NCBI GenBank assembly: GCA_035772405.1
Contig: JAYKKM010000120.1
Location: 534,501-598,500, forward strand
Direction of reading: 5' to 3'
Length of the DNA stretch: 64,000 nucleotides
Source: Chrysogorgia sp. JL179-B06
Lineage: Eukaryota > Cnidaria > Anthozoa > Scleralcyonacea > Chrysogorgiidae
The notes below the pieces were generated by a model. It was not told where the DNA came from, ran no database searches, and saw nothing but the letters and a program-made list of their open reading frames with translations. Below, in pieces: positions 46,501 to 58,100 of the stretch (the stretch's first letter is position 1; each line of letters begins with the position of its first letter). The position numbers and the translations under genes are program-made.

Positions 46501-46690
46501 TACTACAACTACAACTACTACAACTACAACTACTACCGCAACTACTACCGCAACTACTACCACAACTACTACTCCTCCTCCTACTACTACTCCTACTACT
46601 ACTCCTACTACTACTATTATTACTACTACTACTACTACTACAAACTACTATTACTACTACTACTAGTCTACTACTATTATTACTACTACT
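43518..46690. repeat. (ACN)n satellite, copy B (3.2 kb)
   Basis: Same type as 28186-29041 plus 34344-35220 but almost twice as long. From about 44270 on it shows blocks of (ACAACA) runs alternating with (ACTACA) runs at intervals of roughly 150-250 bp. A 1073-codon open frame and several long frames on both strands are composition artefacts. Confidence 0.95.
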
Positions 46691-46724
46691 AGTCTACTAC
46701 TAGTCTACTACTACTACTTCTACT

Positions 46725-46814
46725 ACTATTACTGCTGCTACTGCTGCTACTGCTGCTACTGCTGCTACTGCTGCTACTGCTGCTGCTGCTGCTACTGCTG
46801 CTACTGCTACTATT

Positions 46815-46845
<31 letters not shown>

Positions 46846-47090
46846 CTACTACTATTACTACTGCTACTGCTGCTAGTGCTGCTACTGCTGCTACTACTGC
46901 TACTACTGCTACTACTATTACTGCGGCTGCCACTGCCACTGCTACTGCAGCTGCTGCTCCTGCTGCTTCTTCTGCTGCTGCCGCTGCTGCTGCTGCTGCT
47001 ACCATCATTACTATTATCATTACTATTATCATTACTATCATCATTACTATCATCATTACTATCATCATTACTATTACTAGTATTACTACT
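46725..47090. repeat. (ACTGCTGCT)n and ATCATTACT tract, copy B
   Basis: The counterpart of 35221-35690, with a slightly different number of CTG units and without the ATTAAATATATAGCTG segment of copy A. Confidence 0.9.
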
Positions 47091-47128
47091 TTTATTATTA
47101 TCCCTTTTTTGGCATGTTTATATTGAAG

Positions 47129-47411
47129 ATCTTCGGTAAGAAAGGAGATAGGGCAAATGTTCCAGACGTGGTGGTCCTCATCTCAGATGGTGAATCTCAG
47201 GATCACATAACTACGAAATTACAAGCGGATTATCTGAAAGCTAAAGGAATTGCCGTTATTACGATTGCTGTAGGCAAAGGTTTGGGAAACAAACAATTGA
47301 TAAAGCAACTTGGAGAAATCGCCAGTGATAAATCGTATATCTATCAAGTGCCATTTGATGCACTGAAAACCATTGAGGGTAAACTTGCAAAAGAAGTGTG
47401 CGAAATCATAG
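47129..47411 (+). CDS. vWA domain exon b, copy B
   Basis: Same borders, length and protein as 35703-35985; the only change noticed is a silent CTT to CTC. It is open and in phase with EGF1-B. Confidence 0.85.
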
Positions 47412-47483
47412 GTACGCCATATGATTTTCTCTCATTATATTCAATTGCTATAGGAATTCCAATTGCTGTTTCTAACAAAATCT

Positions 47484-48172
47484 AGCCTGAGAGAAAACAG
47501 CCATGTCTTCACGCTCCCTCCACCCGCGGAAGAGACGTCTGAGCAACGAGCTAAGAAAGTCCATACTGATGACGTTGCAACTAACCGAGATCCGGGAACG
47601 CTAACTGGTTACCTTAAAATTATACGGATTAATTAAATCACAGTTTGACCAAGATCAACTCCAACACCATTCCTGTCAAAGCTAAAGTTTAGTTTTTGCT
47701 ATCAAAGAAAGACGGATAGTTATTCTTCCAAAAGCGAGTTCGAGTTGCGATAAACTGCATCATTTCCCTATCGAAATCGAACCATTTCGCCTGACATCGA
47801 GCGCCACTTCCTGTCGAGACTTCAAACTGTCGTAACGCAACTTTCAAATTTCACTCAACGGTGAAGGCACCGCTCGAAACGTCAGTATCTCGTTCCTAAT
47901 ATCTCGGTAGTTCACCTGCTACTTAAAAACATGTGTCGATATTGTACTTACCCAACATCGTGACGATACTGGATAACAGCTCCCATCGCATAGGTATACA
48001 TCTGCAGTTTCGTGCCACTAGCGTTTCTGATTACCGCATCGTCGCGCAAAAGTCTGAAATTTGAAACAAAGTAACCAATCAGCGCTATACTACCTGGATC
48101 TCGCTAGTTGCAACGTCATCAGTATGGAATGTCTTGGCAGCGAGCGTTAAGAGGCGGCTGTTTTCACAGGCT
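47484..48172. mobile_element. AGCCTGAGAGAAAACAGCC inverted-repeat element, copy B
   Basis: Duplicate of 36058-36746, with a few substitutions. Confidence 0.7.
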
Positions 48173-48586
48173 AAGGGGGTGTTAGGGCTGGCCCTAGTAA
48201 AAAGGATGGATTTCACCTCGCGTTTAAATGGGAATATTCTAGCCCTTCTAGGAGGGCTGAATTGTTTCCCGAGTTGACAACATGTATTTTCCCCCGTAAC
48301 CCGCTGAATCCATATTCCCGCACAAGTTTTCAATTTAAAACCTACGTATGAACAAACAAAACCTGTGAAATAAAGATTTGTCTAAACATATACGGGCGAA
48401 GACCAACTTTGTCGCGTGTACGGAGCTTTTGACTTGCCAGCCCTCCTACCAAGAGGCTAGCCCTCCTCCAAGTTAAAAAATCTGAAAACCTATAGAAACT
48501 AAAGAATATACTTCGTAAGAATGTACTAAATAGATATGACCAACAGTGCAACCAAACCTCTTGATTCTTACTTTCTCTTACTTCAG

Positions 48587-48700
48587 ATCCTTGTGGTAAA
48601 GCACCGTGTCAAAATGGCGGACAGTGTGTGGCCAAAGGATATCTGTATACTTGTAAATGTCCGGCCGGTTATGAAGGAATTAACTGCGAAATCAAAATTG
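48587..48700 (+). CDS. EGF-like exon 1, copy B
   Basis: The encoded protein is identical to 37160-37273, with the same splice borders and phase 1-1. Confidence 0.88.
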
Positions 48701-49916
48701 GTAGGTTTGCGAATTTGTATTGAGTGTTACAATTACAATTATACAATTGATAGTGCACCGACTTGTAACATTTGGGTTTAAGAAGGTTCCTACGTTTTGA
48801 AAATAGCCCGTTGGTGTATGCAATTGATAAATATAATAGCAGTTTTTAATGTTTGTAGTCGTTTTAATATAGATGTTAGATCTATGCAGCTTATTAACAG
48901 GGATGGATTTACTGGGGGGTGCGGGGTGCTATTTTTCATGATAAAGCAAAAAAATATTAGAAACAAAATGAGATACAGTAATTTAAGGTTAGATACTTAG
49001 ATATTCATGTGATTGTGAGCATGACTAGACTATCTGTTGACTGTTGCATCACTTGCATGTATCATGTTTGATAATGTTTTGCTAGCTTTGGCCCTTTGGA
49101 TGCATCATGCATGCCTGATGCGTCTCTGACTCTGGAGTCTGGAACCCATCTAACGCTGATCTAAGCAATATTTATATTTTTAAATTTTAATTCTCTTCTG
49201 CTTTTCAAAAGCATACTATCAAGTTAAGACAATAGAATCTACTGTAACACATTATTAACTAATAACTATTATATTTATAAACTTCTCCCTGTCCCTCAGT
49301 CCCTAAAAGGCTATACAACTAGCTTCTCGGTAACTAAGTTGTACACTTGTACTGTAGTACTGCAGACTGCATGGAGGCTGTTTTGCCAAATTGCCAGAAT
49401 ACTGATGCAGTGATGGGCGGACGGCGTGCAAGACCACCAGAATACTGATGTTCGCGTGGTGCGCATGACCGCCAGAATACTGATGGGCGCGCGGCGCGCA
49501 TGACCGACACAACTCGGCACCAGAGCACCCCCCCCCCCCCCCCCCCCTACCAGATCATGCTGGATCCATCCCTGCTTATTAATCAATTAGAGTTTACGGT
49601 ATAAGGGTTACCCGGAGCAGAGTCTCTGCAGAGATCCCACCCGCACCGGTCCACCCGCACGGGAGCTCATATACTATTAAACATATTACGCAAGCTATTT
49701 CTACAACCACAAACACAATACTTTCTATGCATGTGGTCATGATTTGTGGCAGCCAGTGAACAAAAATCACCGTGTTTAGAAATGTAGGAAATAGTTCACC
49801 AAATTGGCTTAAGTTTTTATATGTGTGTTCTTTAGCCGACTTAGAACGATGATGAAAAAAATCAGGCGAAAATATAAAATTGATCAATGCGAAAAATATC
49901 GGCCATTGTATATTAA

Positions 49917-50365
49917 CTCTTTCCTGTCCGGCCCAATCAAAATGGGCCATAGAAGACCCATGAAGTCGTCATTCGAAAAACACGGCACACGGTAACGCAA
50001 GATTAAAAATTGAAATTCGACAAAGGCCAGGCACATGAGATCCACTCACACGCCAAGTTTGATTTGATTTCATAAACAACTCTGCGATTGGTGGCATTTT
50101 GAATTTTCAAGATGCTACGCGGGCGTGGCAAGATGGCCTTTTCCAGAAAAATGAACGTTTTTTCAACCACATTTATGATAATTAATACTAATTTATATTA
50201 ACATAATGTGTCTTGTTCGGGAAATTTAAAAGCACAAGTAAAAGCCGGTTTATTGGGCTTTCAGAAAATGTATAGCTTTCGCGACAGTTATGGTTATTTC
50301 AAGAGATATCAATAGAACAAAGAGGTGGTTCAATTTTGGATGTTTTTCAGCCGGACAGGAAAGAG
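49917..50365. mobile_element. piggyBac-like MITE, copy B
   Basis: Duplicate of 38483-38930, flanked by TTAA on both sides. A one-T difference lies inside. Confidence 0.85.
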
Positions 50366-50368
50366 TTA

Positions 50369-50722
50369 AACCATTTACAACTTTTTCATATCTCACTTCT
50401 CTTAAGATATTAAGATTTGTTTAATATGTAAATGATCATACTTATGACATCAAAATGCATGATGACTTATTGAAAAATTCTGCATATCTTTACCATTATC
50501 TCAAGGAATCGTTTGATGATTTGCGTATTTGATGTCATTGGACACATCCACGCACAAGCATGCACCTGCATTTCAAGTGATTTCATTACATAATCTCAAG
50601 GATATATAAGCGTTTTCAATAAGTTATTATGCAGTGTGATGTCATAAGTATGATCATTTACATATTAAACAAATCTTAATATCTCATGAGTGAAGTGAGA
50701 TATGAAAAAGTTGTAAATGGTT
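50369..50722. mobile_element. 355-bp MITE, copy B
   Basis: Duplicate of 38934-39288. Confidence 0.85.
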
Positions 50723-50963
50723 AGTCTTTTATAGTTTCAAGAATTCTACTGAATTTTTCATTGCATATAGACACTTTAAATTGTATGCATGTAAATACAT
50801 GATAATTAAGTTTATCTTCTTCATGTATATTCTTATTGAATAAAACCCATGAGTACTATAAGTCCCGCCCCATGCCTTTCAATCCCTGTGTAACGCGCAA
50901 GTCAGAATGGAACTCTGCGATATACGGCAAAGTTCGTGTAGAATGGCTTTTCCGTTTACTCAT

Positions 50964-51335
50964 GTCTGCTTCGGTGGTCTAGTGGTCAGTGCCACTGCCT
51001 CCCACCTCTGAGGTCAAGAGTTTGAATCCTGTGTTCGGACATTTGATCGCATTGAAAAGAGTTGGTCAACACTCTGCCAAAAGTCGTGGGTTTTCTCCGG
51101 GTTCTCCGGTTTCCTCCCACAGGGAAGTTGACAGGGCGGGTTAGGATAAATAGTTATAGGAAGACTAATGATGATAAAAATTGTAAAAATAAATAGCTAA
51201 GGTTAATTGATTGGGGTACTGGGTACTGAATGTAATAGAATAAATTGTCGATGTTGTAAAGCGCATTTGATCATATACACATGCTAATTTGCGCTATATA
51301 AATAGTAAACATTATTATTAACATTATTATTAACT
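50964..51335 (+). mobile_element. tRNA-derived SINE, copy B
   Basis: Duplicate of 39530-39905 with single-base differences. Confidence 0.75.
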
Positions 51336-51615
51336 CATGTTCCTGGTATTTATCTTCAACCTATTTGGAAGATCCGGATGTCTGGTAGTTGGGTGAAAAT
51401 ACGATGTGCATGACTTGTACCATCTAGAATCTTTAGTATATGATGGGGAACTTTATTTCTGCTAAACAACTTTGCGTTTTTTCAACATCTAAAATCGATT
51501 TCGATGGAATTAATACTTGATCCCGAAGAATTAATGAAAAGTAGCGCTTATGTGTAGAGTGAATATCAATGGCAAGATTTCGTTGCATAGGCACTTTAAA
51601 TTCTATTTTAGTTAA

Positions 51616-51944
51616 AGGGAAACTGTACCCAAAAAACAAATTACTTTTAAATAAAAGGCCTTTAAGTATAATGTTTAGAAATGTTAATAGTTTTACGGTA
51701 TCTGCTCGTTTTCATTCTTGTATTTTATGTTTCTGCACGCCGCCATTTTCGAGTTTGCTGGTTTCTTTTGACGTCACCGAGTCTCAATGACGTCAAAATT
51801 GAAAGAAAAATCGCCGCTGTACACCAAATTTGAGCCGTCTAGCAAACTCTAAAATGGCTGCGTCCTGAATGAAAACGTTATTTCGCGTTATACTTAAAGG
51901 CCTTTGATTTAAAAGCAATTTTTTTTGTTGCCTACAGTTCCGCT
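51616..51944. mobile_element. 328-bp MITE, copy B
   Basis: Duplicate of 40181-40508. Confidence 0.7.
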
Positions 51945-52030
51945 TTAAAAACTTATATAAATAGTGTCCCCAATTTTCACCTCATGTTGTGTACTTGTTC
52001 TTTGTTCTATGTTCCTCATATACATTAAAG

Positions 52031-52144
52031 ATCCTTGTGACAGCTCGCCATGTCAAAACGGTGGAACGTGTTCGTCACAAGGAGACTCGTACATATGTAT
52101 CTGTCTTAGTAATTATGAAGGAAACAACTGCGAAGTCACAAAGT
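52031..52144 (+). CDS. EGF-like exon 2, copy B
   Basis: The encoded protein is identical to 40595-40708. Its phase-1 end (T) joins GG of the next exon at 53113 to give Trp. Confidence 0.88.
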
Positions 52145-52486
52145 GTAAGTCAACTGTTAACACTGTTTCATATATACATGCAGTACTGCTCAAAATTAAC
52201 CTAACGAAAAACACGTTCGCCAAATGCGTTAATCCGCTGCACGTTTGAATATCGTGACCTACTGTAATCGCTCCCCGTTCAGTGATCTTCGTTGTTTTCC
52301 GACCCGTTAACGTTAGAAAGTGGTTCCTTTTCATTATCCGATTCGTCATGTGAATCAAATCTCTTCGGCCTGTCTCAACACACTGGGATCATCTAAACAA
52401 GAGACGAAAATGATAAACTTGGGAAAAATCACCCATTCAAAGAAGAACGGCAGATTCAACGTACTTTCTCTTTTATTCTCGTGTAA

Positions 52487-52632
52487 TAACTTCTTATAAT
52501 TAACCGAGAGCGCGGTCATTACGGGAAAATATCAGACCGAGACCTTGATAGTACGGGCGAGGTTCGTGTATAAAAGACTGAGGTCTGATATTTTCCCGTA
52601 ATGACCAAGCGGTCGAGGTTAATAAGAGGTTT
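52487..52632. mobile_element. 150-bp palindromic element, copy B
   Basis: Duplicate of 41051-41200. Confidence 0.8.
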
Positions 52633-52813
52633 ATTATATGGCGCATGGCTTTTTTAAACAACATACTTTACATATGTTTTGAGTGACAGAATCCTCATTT
52701 TCAATCTTGTTCTTGTTCTTCTATTGCTTTCATGCAAGTAAGACTCTGTTTTAGATTATTCATCGTCCGACTCGTACATGACTTAGTGTTTAATTTATTA
52801 AATTCGTACCAGT

Positions 52814-53004
52814 TAGACTAGACTAGACTAGACTAGACTAGACGAGACGAGACAAGACGAGATTAGTCTAGACGAGATTAGTCTAGACTAGACTAGACTA
52901 GACTAGACTAGACTAGACTAGACTAGACTAGACTAGACTAGACTAGACTAGACTAGACTAGACTAGACTAGACTAGACTAGACTAGACTAGACTAGACTA
53001 GACT
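52814..53004. repeat. (TAGAC)n at the right end of copy B
   Basis: The same pentamer array as 41376-41520 and longer, followed by TAGAATAGAGTGGAGTGGAG, which copy A does not have. Confidence 0.95.
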
Positions 53005-53112
53005 ATAGACTAGAATAGAGTGGAGTGGAGTAGAATAGAATCCTTCGGGGGAATAAGAAACACAGTTGTTTGTTGAAACCAATCTGCATGGATATCTTTC
53101 ACTTTATTTCAG

Positions 53113-53251
53113 GGTGCGCAATTAATCTAAAGAAAAGAGGATGCTTCGAAACCCCTCCGGTTGCCCAACGTGAGAGGTTGCTATTTAATGAGCGAGACAA
53201 CATTGACTGGGGCAATGGCTGGGACAATTTTATCGAAAACGTTAACTGCGA
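53113..53251 (+). CDS. Linker exon of the vWA/EGF gene
   Basis: Acceptor TTTATTTCAG|GG, donor TGCGA|GTAAGT, 139 bp, phase 1 in and phase 2 out. It encodes CAINLKKRGCFETPPVAQRE, then NIDWGNGWDNFIENVNC. With the next exon it forms one Cys-rich domain (three Cys here, six there). It is single copy, outside the tandem duplication. Confidence 0.75.
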
Positions 53252-53523
53252 GTAAGTAAAACACTTTTTGCTGCCGCCGGCAAGCACACTAATCTTAACA
53301 CGATCGTGCCCACATCTCTTTGCGGATCTATGTGTCAACAAAATCTCGATTTATGATGTTTTGTGACGTAGAAGTTTTATCACGTGTATTAAATCAAGAC
53401 ATACACATAGTTGGCAACACTGCTCACATATGGCTGTTTTAACCGCGCGCCTATTGTTGACATTAACTTTGAGTTCAAAAATGAAACGGTCTCCGAGCAC
53501 AAATTCTGAAAATTTCATTTTAT

Positions 53524-54115
53524 AATTGGTAACAAAGTAAATGGTTTGAACCTAGGAGTATCATTAGATGTGTGAAGTTGATTGTCCAGGTTGTTGTAGT
53601 CTTGTTGGTGACTGACGTTTCGACGGCCTCAGCAGCGGTCATCTTCAGAGTCAAGTAAAGTGTGTTTGTCAGGTTTGCGTATATATACGTCTGGTACATT
53701 ACGTCATAGTTTGTTTGTGTCATAATTAGTGTGAGTGGGTGTTGCGTCATGCGTTAAGCGTTAAGCGTGGGTTAATCTTTATTCTGTGGCGTGGGCCAAT
53801 ATATTGTTCCTTGGTAAACCAACTTGGAACACAAACCACTTAACAGATCACAACAATTACCAACACCATACAAAAGACTTAAACATACTACCGACAAACA
53901 ATACACCCACGCTTAACGCAACACCTGCACTCACACTAATTATGACACAAACAAACAACCAGACGTATATATAGGCAAACTTGACAAACGCGCTTTACTT
54001 GACTCTGAAGATGACCGCCGCTGAGGCCGTCGAAACGTCAGACAACAACAATATAGTCTTTCTCAAGACTACAACAACCTGGACGATCAACTTCACACAT
54101 CTAATAATTGGTAAC
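53524..54115. mobile_element. Inverted-repeat element with hammerhead-like ends (Penelope-type remnant)
   Basis: The arms 53524-53760 and 53895-54115 are inverted copies (GATGTGTGAAGTTGATTGTC, GACGTTTCGACGGCCTC, TAATTAGTGTGAGTG and their complements). Each arm carries a hammerhead-like motif reading outward: CTGAAGA, a stem II region, GAA, AC/GT and C (minus strand at about 53609-53652, plus strand at 54001-54044). Position 7 of the core tolerates substitution, but stem II is poor, so activity is doubtful. The centre (53760-53890) has no recognisable coding sequence. It lies in the intron between the linker and the Cys-rich exon. Confidence 0.55.
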
Positions 54116-54324
54116 ATATTGTAAATGTTCACGGTTTGGAATTCAATAAAGTAGATAGGGCTATATAACAATATATATTGTGCTTGTGTTTCGATATCTC
54201 AGTCGTTTGAGAGCATGACTTGTACTACATCCTTTCAAAACTTTCAAATATGTTTACGAAGACTCAACTCCCTTAGACTCTACTTCTTAAGTAAAATTGT
54301 AAAACTTATTTTTTCTTTTGGCAG

Positions 54325-54541
54325 TTGTGCTGAAGCAGCTAAAGCCGCCGGTTTTAAATACTTCTGCATCGAGTTTTATGGTGAATGTTGGGGATACAAC
54401 AATATTAATCTTGCCAGCCAGAGCAAAGCGCCAACACAGTGTTGGAGTAAAAAACCTGATTACACACACTGCAAAGACGAGGACCCTGACAAAACACCTG
54501 TTTGTGTGGGAATTAATTGGCATGGGTATGTCTACGAATTG
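54325..54541 (+). CDS. Cys-rich (FYGECW) domain exon of the vWA/EGF gene
   Basis: Acceptor CTTTTGGCAG|TTGTGC, donor GAATTG|GTGAGT, 217 bp, phase 2 in and phase 0 out. It encodes CAEAAKAAGFKYFCIEFYGE, then CW, QCWSKKPDY and VCVGINWHGYVYEL. The order of Cys, a helix with alternating Ala, YF-IEFYGECW and a terminal hydrophobic strand is a pattern I associate with extracellular proteins of cnidarians. No named family is claimed. If the intron were retained, the frame would stop after two more codons (54550), so the C terminus is nearly the same either way. Confidence 0.8.
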
Positions 54542-55001
54542 GTGAGTTAACACATGGTATACATGCATGTTTAGAGCTAACTTAATATTTATATAATAAA
54601 ATAGAAAACCCTTAAAAATATTATGAAGTACTGCTTAATAAACGAGCAGCAGTGCGTATAGTCTGACTTATGTAGATCTGATAAAAAACGAGCTGCGAGT
54701 TTATTAAACGGTTTATTGTTCATTGGCGTAGTAATTTTGAAAATCAATGTTGTATAAGCCGAGAAAATCAAAGATAAAGTTTATGTAAATCAGGACGAAT
54801 CTTTATCACATATAAAACCTACAACACTATACCTATGAAGGTACAGTATATAGACGAGTTTCTTAGATGTCTTAACCGATCTTTATATAACACATCAACT
54901 AATTGGAATTCAACCAACCAACCAACCAACCAACATAAAGTAACTTTATAACATTATAATTAACTTTAGTAACATTAATCTCTTCATGTTTTATCTTTCA
55001 G

Positions 55002-55007
55002 GTGTAA
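55002..55007 (+). CDS. Terminal exon of the vWA/EGF gene: one codon and stop
   Basis: After a good acceptor (TTTTATCTTTCAG) the phase-0 frame reads GTG TAA. The protein therefore ends YVYELV, and the rest of this exon is 3' UTR. The UTR is interrupted by the 3.4-kb palindromic element at 55122-58529. Confidence 0.6.
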   Translation: M

Positions 55008-55121
55008 ACTGAACTTCGCTACGATCAATATGACATCAGGAAACTAGACGACGACTTGATTTAAGCATTTTAGAGTAAGAGATTAGAGTAACATTGTAAA
55101 CGTTGACGTGGTTTGGACTAA

Positions 55122-58100
55122 AGTAGATAACCCCCCCCCCCCCCCCCCCATATACCGTTCAAAGGGATGCCGCCTCATTAAAAAGTCATTAAGACGGATC
55201 ACTTTCGTGTGATAATTACTACAAGCTCATTGGTGAATTTTCAGTCGGACCTCTGCGAAGACATCTCCCTCTTCTTCGCGCGTTTTTTTATCCGAGGCAG
55301 AACAAAGAGCGTTGCGTACAAAAAGTAATTAGTATTGTTAGCGTGACGAACGCAAGGGACGGAAGTAATTACTTCTAAGCCTCTTTCACCTTTACGATTC
55401 CTAGCCCTAGTCTCGTGTACCTTTGGGACCCCATCGTATACTTAGGTGGCTCTCTGTGTGTGTATTAGGCCCGTTTAGGCCTTTTTTGGCCCGATAAGGC
55501 CTTTTGGCCCGTTCCCTACACGCTATTCAGCGTTCGATTGAACCTGTGTTTTCACCGCTAAGAGATGAACCCTAATAATTTTGGCCGTATTATGGCTTAT
55601 CTCGCTTTAGTGTACACAATTCCTATGATGAATTAGAAACACTTCGGGGAAACAGTGCGAAGAACTGTTCAAGATCTCAAACATATTGAAAAATATAAAT
55701 ATAAACGTCTTGGTTAAATTGGATGACTCGGCTATTTTATGACTCCGTTGTCATGATGTATATTCACGTTGTTAAGGTTAAGATTTGCATACATGTTCAT
55801 GAATTTGGCCGAATTATCGCTAATTATCTCGCGTTAGTGTAGGGGATTCCAATGGGGGAAGAAACCCTTCGCGGGAAACAGTGTGAAGAACTGTTCTAGA
55901 TCTCAAACGTATCGACATAGCTAGTTTTGGCGTAAAGTATTCTGAAGAAACCATTCGCAAAATGATCAGGAATTACAAAATAAGGCTTCCTGGCCAACTT
56001 ATCCTACGGCCGATATTTGCATATTTCGCCTGAAAGCATGTGTTTACAAGGGCACTTATGGAGATATATAAAACCTTATTAATACATGTACGTGACACAA
56101 ATATAGAGTTAAAAAATATTTATATCAGTTACAAACGTATACATGTTTTTCAACGTTTACTTTAACGGGGCATACCTAACAGAAACGAATTAGTATTTTT
56201 AGCCTTTCACCTTTACGACCTTTGGGACCCCCCATGGTATTGTATTAGGCCCGTTTAGGCCCTATCTGGCCTTCTTTGGCCCGATAAGGCCTTTTGGCCC
56301 GTTCGTAGGAGGGAGTTTATACGGTCATCACGCTCCCTTCACGCTATTCAGCAGTCCTTTCATTCGAGTATCTGTTGTCCTCGTGAAACGTTCGAAAGTT
56401 TTCTTCGAAATGTAGGCATGAAGATTTGTAAGTCCGTAAGAATCGTGATGATAAATGATTGATTTGAACAAATAACGTTCGAAACTAATAAAGTCCCTGT
56501 ACAAGAACAAAAACCCTCTCAACCTTCGCTTCGTTTGACAAGTCAATACGATTCAAAATTCGTTCTTCGTACGGCTTCTCTTCGTCCAGAGAATCCCTTA
56601 GGTTATACATTAAAGTCGCTATAGGTTTCATTTTATCATAAACGCGTTAAAGATTTAATCCAGCTATTCGGACACTTATACCGTTGAACAATCTTTGATG
56701 TTCCTCTATACAGGTTTTTAGGCACACAATAACTTTGAAAATGAACTCAGCCAAATTTAAAGCTCGATCATATAAACCCTCCATAAATTTTAGTTCTCCC
56801 TATATAGAGGACGCAAAAATAGCTGATAAGTTCTTTTACGGTTTTCGATTTTGTCCATTCGTGTCCGAGATATCTGTCTTTAAACATTGCCAAAAAGCCC
56901 TATTTTGAATTGCCCGCTAGAAATTTCCTCAAATGCTATACGCAAATAGGCAAATATCGCAAATAGCCAAAATGGGGCTCTTACTTCGTGTATTACATAA
57001 TTGAAATCTTTAGTTTAAAAGTAGGGTTATAGTATTCCTTTATTTCAGGGCTAGGACTAGAGTTTTTATTTGGGTTGTGGTTATGGTTAGGGTTTTTGTT
57101 CTTGTACAGGGACTTTATTAGTTTCGAACGTTATTTGTTCAAATCAATCATTTATCATCACGATTCTTACGGACTTACAAATCTTCATGCCTACATTTCG
57201 AAGAAAACTTTCGAACCTTTCACGAGGACAACAGATACTCGAATGAAAGGACTGCTGAATAGCGTGAAGGGAGCGTGATGACCGTATAAACTCCCTCCTA
57301 CGAACGGGCCAAAAGGCCTTATCGGGCCAAAGAAGGCCAGATAGGGCCTAAACGGGCCTAATACAATACCATGGGGGGTCCCAAAGGTACACGAGACTAG
57401 GGTTAAGGGTCGTAAAGGTGAAAGGCTAAAAATACTAATTCGTTTCTGTTAGGTATGCCCCGTTAAAGTAAACGTTGAAAAACATGTATACGTTAATTTG
57501 TAACTGATATAAATATTTTTTAACTCTATATTTGTGTCACGTATTAATAAGGTTTTATATATCTCCATAAGTGCCCTTGTAAACACATGCTTTCAGGCGA
57601 AATATGCAAATATCGGCCGTAGGATAAGTTGGCCAGGAAGCCTTATTTTGTAATTCCTGATCATTTTGCGAATGGTTTCTTCAGAATACTTTACGCCAAA
57701 ACTAGCTATGTCGATACGTTTGAGATCTAGAACAGTTCTTCACACTGTTTCCCGCGAAGGGTTTCTTCCCCCATTGGAATCCCCTACACTAACGCGAGAT
57801 AATTAGCGATAATTCGGCCAAATTCATGAACATGTATGCAAATCTTAACCTTAACAACGTGAATATACATCATGACAACGGAGTCATAAAATAGCCGAGT
57901 CATCCAATTTAACCAAGACGTTTATATTTATATTTTTCAATATGTTTGAGATCTTGAACAGTTCTTCGCACTGTTTCCCCGAAGTGTTTCTAATTCATCA
58001 TAGGAATTGTGTACACTAAAGCGAGATAAGCCATAATACGGCCAAAATTATTAGGGTTCATCTCTTAGCGGTGAAAACACAGGTTCAATCGAACGCTGAA

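Larger units (their letters stand above)
41521..53004 (+). repeat. Tandem segmental duplication, copy B (11.5 kb)
   Basis: Nearly identical to 26213-41520. Main differences are a longer (ACN)n satellite, absence of the 5.3-kb insertion, a longer GTTT run, one extra T in vWA exon a, and scattered single-base changes. Confidence 0.95.
27653..55007 (+). other. Span of the vWA/EGF gene (3' part)
   Basis: Eleven exons join in phase on the plus strand: vWA-a, vWA-b, EGF1, EGF2 (copy A), the same four in copy B, a linker exon, a Cys-rich exon and a one-codon terminal exon. Such vWA/EGF proteins are secreted or matrix proteins; vWA binds ligands through a metal ion (MIDAS) and EGF modules act as spacers or binding sites. 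The first exon enters in phase 1, so earlier exons, including the signal peptide, must lie upstream of 27653; none was recognised. EGF2-A ends in phase 1 and vWA-a-B starts with the two bases that complete the codon. The duplication therefore kept the frame in principle, but vWA-a-B has an extra T. Either the copy-B vWA is dead, or copy B is skipped, or the base is an assembly error. Confidence 0.75.

Noticed and set aside
43471..46692. 1073-codon open frame
   Set aside because: Same satellite in copy B; the frame passes through Leu/Gln, Asn/Tyr and Thr tracts with no protein character.
56328..57278. Frame shared by both arms of the 3.4-kb palindrome (YLFKSIIYHHDSYGLTN)
   Set aside because: It is short, has no recognised motif, and its conservation between arms only reflects the inverted repeat.
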